A stretch of DNA of 64,000 nt from Pontivivens insulae (lineage in GTDB: Bacteria; Pseudomonadota; Alphaproteobacteria; Rhodobacterales; Rhodobacteraceae): NCBI RefSeq assembly GCF_900302495.1, contig NZ_OMKW01000004.1, forward strand, positions 496,001 through 560,000, in the 5' to 3' direction. The notes beneath the pieces were generated by a model. The model was not told where the DNA came from. It did no database searches and saw only the letters and a list, made by a program, of their open reading frames with translations. A program made the translations under genes and the position numbers. The number at the start of each line of letters is the position of its first letter. Position 1 is the stretch's first letter. Shown here one piece after another: positions 60,856 to 64,000 of this stretch.

Positions 60856-61908
60856 ATGCCTGATCGTCCACCCAGAACCCACATCTGCCTGATCGACGGA
60901 ACCTTCTCGCGCATCGTTGAAGGGCAGGAGACGAATGTCGGCCTGACCTACCGATTGCTTGAAGAGGTCGGACAGACGATGGGGCAATCGGTTTTCTATC
61001 ATCCGGGCGTGCAAGGGCAGGGCTGGGGAAAGTGGCTCGCCGCCGCAGCCGGGATCGGGATCAACGAGGCGATGGCAGAGGCCTATGCCGTCTTGTGCTC
61101 ACGTTACAGGCCCGGCGACCGGATCGTTCTGCTTGGGTATTCCCGTGGGGCATACGCCGTTCGTTCCCTTGCGGGGTGGATCGGTCAGGTCGGTTTGTTG
61201 AAGACCCGCCACGCAACGGCCCGGCGCATCGCCAGATCCTTCCGCTACTACCAACAGGTCCAGTTGAGCGACGCGGGCCGGCGCTTTGGCCAGATGTTCT
61301 GTCATCGCGACGTACAGATCGAGATGCTCGGGGTCTGGGACACGGTGCGCGCCCTCGGCTTGCCCTATCCGCTGCTCAGCCGTTTGGTCCCGATGGTGAC
61401 CGATTTCCACAATGACGGGATCGGTGACAATGTGGCGCACGCGTTTCATGCCCTTGCGCTGGATGAGACGCGTGAGGCCTATGACCCGGTTTTATGGCTT
61501 CCGTCAAAGAGCTGGGCGGGGCGGATGGAGCAAGTTTGGTTCCCGGGCAATCATGGCGATGTCGGCGGGCATGTCTGGCGCAAGCCCGCCGCGCGCGGCT
61601 TGTCCAATATCCCATTGAACTGGATGCTTGAGCGGCTCGGCGCGTGCGGCGTCACCTTACCTGACAATTGGCGCAGTCGTTTTCCCGAAGACGTGGCTGC
61701 GCCCAGTGTGGGCAACTGGCGGGGGTCGGCCAAGCTGTTCCTTTTCCGCACCCCGCGGTTGGTTCAGCCCGGAGCCCACGAGACGATCCATGAGAGCGTC
61801 GCGGCACGCTCGGCTGCGTGGCCGCGCTATCGTCCAAAGGCTGAAATGTGCCCAACCGATCTTCGATGCGCGCTTAAGCAACGGGAAACCGGCGTTCAGC
61901 CTGCGTGA
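60856..61908 (+). CDS. DUF2235 alpha/beta-hydrolase-like protein
   Basis: This 350-residue protein is of the DUF2235 family. Ser96 lies in the nucleophile elbow GYSRGA, preceded by LIDGTF in place of the usual DGTW. Conserved WDTV, FPGNHGDVGG and DETR blocks supply the acid and His. Some DUF2235 members are type VI secretion phospholipases (Tle1), but no VgrG, PAAR or other secretion gene is nearby, so a housekeeping hydrolase is as likely. It has no signal peptide. Confidence 0.82.
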   Translation: MPDRPPRTHICLIDGTFSRIVEGQETNVGLTYRLLEEVGQTMGQSVFYHPGVQGQGWGKWLAAAAGIGINEAMAEAYAVLCSRYRPGDRIVLLGYSRGAYAVRSLAGWIGQVGLLKTRHATARRIARSFRYYQQVQLSDAGRRFGQMFCHRDVQIEMLGVWDTVRALGLPYPLLSRLVPMVTDFHNDGIGDNVAHAFHALALDETREAYDPVLWLPSKSWAGRMEQVWFPGNHGDVGGHVWRKPAARGLSNIPLNWMLERLGACGVTLPDNWRSRFPEDVAAPSVGNWRGSAKLFLFRTPRLVQPGAHETIHESVAARSAAWPRYRPKAEMCPTDLRCALKQRETGVQPA

Positions 61909-61932
61909 ACCCTAAACCTCTAAAGCCGCGCT

Positions 61933-62523
61933 TCAGCCTGCGAACATGATCGCAAAGGCGACCGTCGGCGCAATCTGCGTCACGATCCCGAGACCGATGG
62001 CGATCCGCGCCCAGCGTCCCGCGAACCTTCGCCACAGCACCGCGAGCAAGGCAACGCACAGCAAAATCTCCACGGGGCCGAACAGATTGCCGTAGTGGGC
62101 AGGATCCCAGTAGCTGACAGGACTTTCGAACACCCAATCGGTCAGCGGCCAGAACTGGCGACGCGCATCGTCATGATGCAGCAGGAAATCCGACAGCAGG
62201 TGGACCAATGCACTTACGGTGAAAGCAATGGCCCACCGCGATCGCCAGATGAATGCTGCGGCCAGACCGATTCCCCAGAAGATGAAAGAATTATCGATGG
62301 AAAACAGACGCTGAAACGCGCTGGAGAAGTACATTTCCCCAAAGAAAGTATTGGGCGTCACGCCGCGCAGAAACACCGCGTAGATGAATGCGAAATAGAG
62401 CGTAAAGTCCGGCAGCAACCCGCCGGCAATCGCCATGCGGTTGATGCGCCGTTGCTCGGAGCCCGGTTCTGCCGACCGCGCAAAAAGCGCGGCCGAGACA
62501 ATCAGATGCGCGGGTGTGTTCAA
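61933..62523 (-). CDS. YdjM/DUF457-like integral membrane protein, 196 aa
   Basis: This protein has five to six hydrophobic segments and conserved His/Asp residues (PAHLIVSAA at the start; HLLSDFLLHHDD in the middle). This pattern is seen in the membrane-bound YdjM/DUF457 metal-dependent hydrolase-like family. Function is not established. It is translationally coupled to cobO by ATGA overlap (62520-62523), so its role may be linked to cobalamin supply, though that is inference. Confidence 0.7.
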   Translation of the reverse strand: MNTPAHLIVSAALFARSAEPGSEQRRINRMAIAGGLLPDFTLYFAFIYAVFLRGVTPNTFFGEMYFSSAFQRLFSIDNSFIFWGIGLAAAFIWRSRWAIAFTVSALVHLLSDFLLHHDDARRQFWPLTDWVFESPVSYWDPAHYGNLFGPVEILLCVALLAVLWRRFAGRWARIAIGLGIVTQIAPTVAFAIMFAG

Positions 62524-63119
62524 TAGTCCACGCCGCGCTGGGCCTTGATACCTGCCTGGAAGGGGTGCTTCACCTCGGTCATTTCTGTGACCAGATCGGC
62601 ATACTCCATCAGCAGCGGTTTCGCATCGCGCCCGGTCAGGATGACGGAGGTCTTCTCCGCCCGTGCCTCAAGCGCTTCTTTCACCGCCTGCGCGTCAAGA
62701 TAGTCGTAGCGAAGGGCGATATTGATCTCGTCCAGCACAATCAGGTCATAGTCCCCGGAATTCATCATCGCGGCTGCTTGGGCAAAGGCCGCAACGGCAG
62801 CTTGCGTATCCTGCTCTTTGTCCTGTGTGTCCCAGGTGAAGCCGTCGCCCATCGTGTGCCAATCAATCTGCGGGATTTTCTGGAAGAATTCCCGCTCTCC
62901 GGTCTTCCACTTTCCCTTGATGAACTGGACGATGCCGACCTTGTGACCCCAACCCAGCGCACGCGCCACGACACCGAAGGCCGATGAACTTTTGCCCTTG
63001 CCTTTGCCCGTGTGGATCAGCACCAGACCGCGTTCCGCGCGGGTCTTGGTCGCCATCTTTTCGCGATGCTTGGTCTGCGCCTCTTGCATCGCCTGCTTGT
63101 GATCGTCATTGCTCGCCAT
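62520..63119 (-). CDS. cobO: Cob(I)yrinic acid a,c-diamide adenosyltransferase CobO/BtuR
   Basis: This 199-residue adenosyltransferase adds the upper 5'-deoxyadenosyl ligand to the corrinoid. The P-loop TGKGKGKSS (37-45) and the [13 protein letters not shown] block are diagnostic, as is [13 protein letters not shown]. It is divergent from cobQ across 42 bp, too little for a cobalamin riboswitch. It is followed by the YdjM-like gene. Confidence 0.94.
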   Translation of the reverse strand: MASNDDHKQAMQEAQTKHREKMATKTRAERGLVLIHTGKGKGKSSSAFGVVARALGWGHKVGIVQFIKGKWKTGEREFFQKIPQIDWHTMGDGFTWDTQDKEQDTQAAVAAFAQAAAMMNSGDYDLIVLDEINIALRYDYLDAQAVKEALEARAEKTSVILTGRDAKPLLMEYADLVTEMTEVKHPFQAGIKAQRGVDY

Positions 63120-63161
63120 GTGGGGTCTCCTTTGCCCCGGACACTCGCAGTGGAGCGCGCA

Positions 63162-64000
63162 ATGGGCAAGGCCATCATGGTGCAGGGCACCGGGTCAAAT
63201 GTCGGAAAATCGGTTCTCGTGGCCGGGCTCTGCCGCGCCGCCCTGAACCGGGGCCTCACGGTGCGCCCGTTCAAGCCCCAGAACATGAGCAACAATGCCG
63301 CCGTCACCCCCAAGGGCGGTGAAATTGGCCGCGCCCAGGCCCTTCAGGCGATCGCTTGCAAGGTTGAGGCCCATGTCGACATGAACCCGGTGCTGCTCAA
63401 ACCGATGAGTGAGACCGGCAGCCAGGTCGTCGTGCAGGGGCAGGTGCGCACCGTTAGCAAGGGGCGCGACTATGCCAATTTGAAGGGTACGCTCGCTGAT
63501 GCCGTCCATGAAAGCTTCAATCGCCTGAAAGCCGGGTGCGATCTTGTCGTGGTGGAGGGGGCAGGCTCGCCTGCGGAAACCAATCTGCGCACCAACGATA
63601 TCGCCAATATGGGCTTTGCGCGTGCCGCTGATATTCCGGTCCTTTTGGTCGGGGACATCGACCGGGGCGGTGTGATTGCACAAATGGCAGGGCACAAAGC
63701 GGTGATGGAGCAGGGGGACGTTGACCAGGTTGTGGCCTGCGCCATCAACAAGTTTCGCGGTGATATCTCGCTCTTCGCGGAAGGGGAGCGGGACATAGAA
63801 CGCTTCACCGGCTGGCCTGTCCTCGGAACGATTCCATGGTTTGTTGATGCGACCAGACTTCCCGCGGAGGATGCGCTTGAAATCCGCAGTGCAGGTGCAG
63901 GTGACTACAAAATCGCCGTGCCTCGCCTCGCGCGCATCGCGAATTTCGATGACCTCGACCCTCTGAAACTGGAGCCGGGCGTGACGATTGACATGGTAGA
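63162..64000 (+). CDS. cobQ: Cobyric acid synthase CobQ, 5' part (3' end outside window)
   Basis: The frame is open to the window end, giving the first 279 residues. It amidates adenosylcobyrinic a,c-diamide four times, using glutamine and ATP. The P-loop GTGSNVGKS (9-17), [23 protein letters not shown] and VGDIDRGGV are characteristic. The C-terminal glutamine-amidotransferase domain lies beyond the window. ATG 63162 is preceded by GGAG (63152-63155). An in-frame GTG at 63150 is possible. Confidence 0.95.
   Translation, partial: MGKAIMVQGTGSNVGKSVLVAGLCRAALNRGLTVRPFKPQNMSNNAAVTPKGGEIGRAQALQAIACKVEAHVDMNPVLLKPMSETGSQVVVQGQVRTVSKGRDYANLKGTLADAVHESFNRLKAGCDLVVVEGAGSPAETNLRTNDIANMGFARAADIPVLLVGDIDRGGVIAQMAGHKAVMEQGDVDQVVACAINKFRGDISLFAEGERDIERFTGWPVLGTIPWFVDATRLPAEDALEIRSAGAGDYKIAVPRLARIANFDDLDPLKLEPGVTIDMV

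Noticed and set aside
63120-63161. Cobalamin riboswitch between cobO and cobQ
   Set aside because: Only 42 bp separate the divergent starts, far too short for this riboswitch class.

Overview
The window looks like a chromosomal segment from a Roseobacter-group Rhodobacteraceae (Alphaproteobacteria). This rests on the high G+C content, dense ATGA/TGATG-coupled operons, the 41-residue form of ribosomal protein L36, a DNPR-type (meso-diaminopimelate) MurE, a glcDEF set, a dimethylglycine-dehydrogenase-like protein next to a non-pyrrolysine MttB homologue, and cobalamin genes. No insertion sequence, prophage, CRISPR array or rRNA was seen. One tRNA (Val, GAC) is present.

Layout. 1-6.5 kb is part of the dcw cell-wall cluster: the 3' end of ftsI, then murE, murF, mraY and murD. 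After murD the cluster stops and a periplasmic Do-family protease follows. 8-17.3 kb holds an RTX-type protein, a 2Fe-2S ferredoxin with an FG-GAP-like secreted protein, purD, and a tightly packed gpmI / EnvC-like / ctpA / rppH run, then a lipoprotein and a DUF1285 protein. 17.3-24.1 kb is a four-gene MoxR / DUF58 / BatA-DUF4159 / GATase-like membrane operon whose genes all overlap by 4 nt. 24.1-30.6 kb has a DUF599 protein, glycolate oxidase glcDEF, a trypsin-like protease, an Hsp20 with a likely heat-shock promoter, and a 56-residue membrane protein.

30.8-42.2 kb is the most system-like region. A long-chain acyl-CoA ligase, a complete branched-chain-type ABC importer (livG, livH, livM, livF), two tandem paralogous substrate-binding proteins, a PaaK-like ligase with a non-canonical nucleotide loop, and several small uncharacterised proteins lie on one strand. 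The arrangement suggests uptake of a carboxylate followed by CoA activation. The substrate cannot be read from sequence.

42-50 kb holds a degenerate caspase-like protein with peptidoglycan-binding domains, rpmJ, tRNA-Val, a glutamate-type dehydrogenase, two small envelope proteins, an enolase-superfamily dehydratase-like protein and a pirin. 50-64 kb holds an ArsR regulator divergent from NIPSNAP and ABM-domain proteins, a Tat-exported agmatine-deiminase-like enzyme, a YghU-type GST, an Lrp regulator divergent from phenylalanine hydroxylase, the MttB plus DMGDH-like methylamine pair separated by a long inverted repeat, a HAD phosphatase, a thioesterase, a MarR regulator, a DUF2235 hydrolase, a YdjM-like membrane protein, cobO and the 5' part of cobQ.
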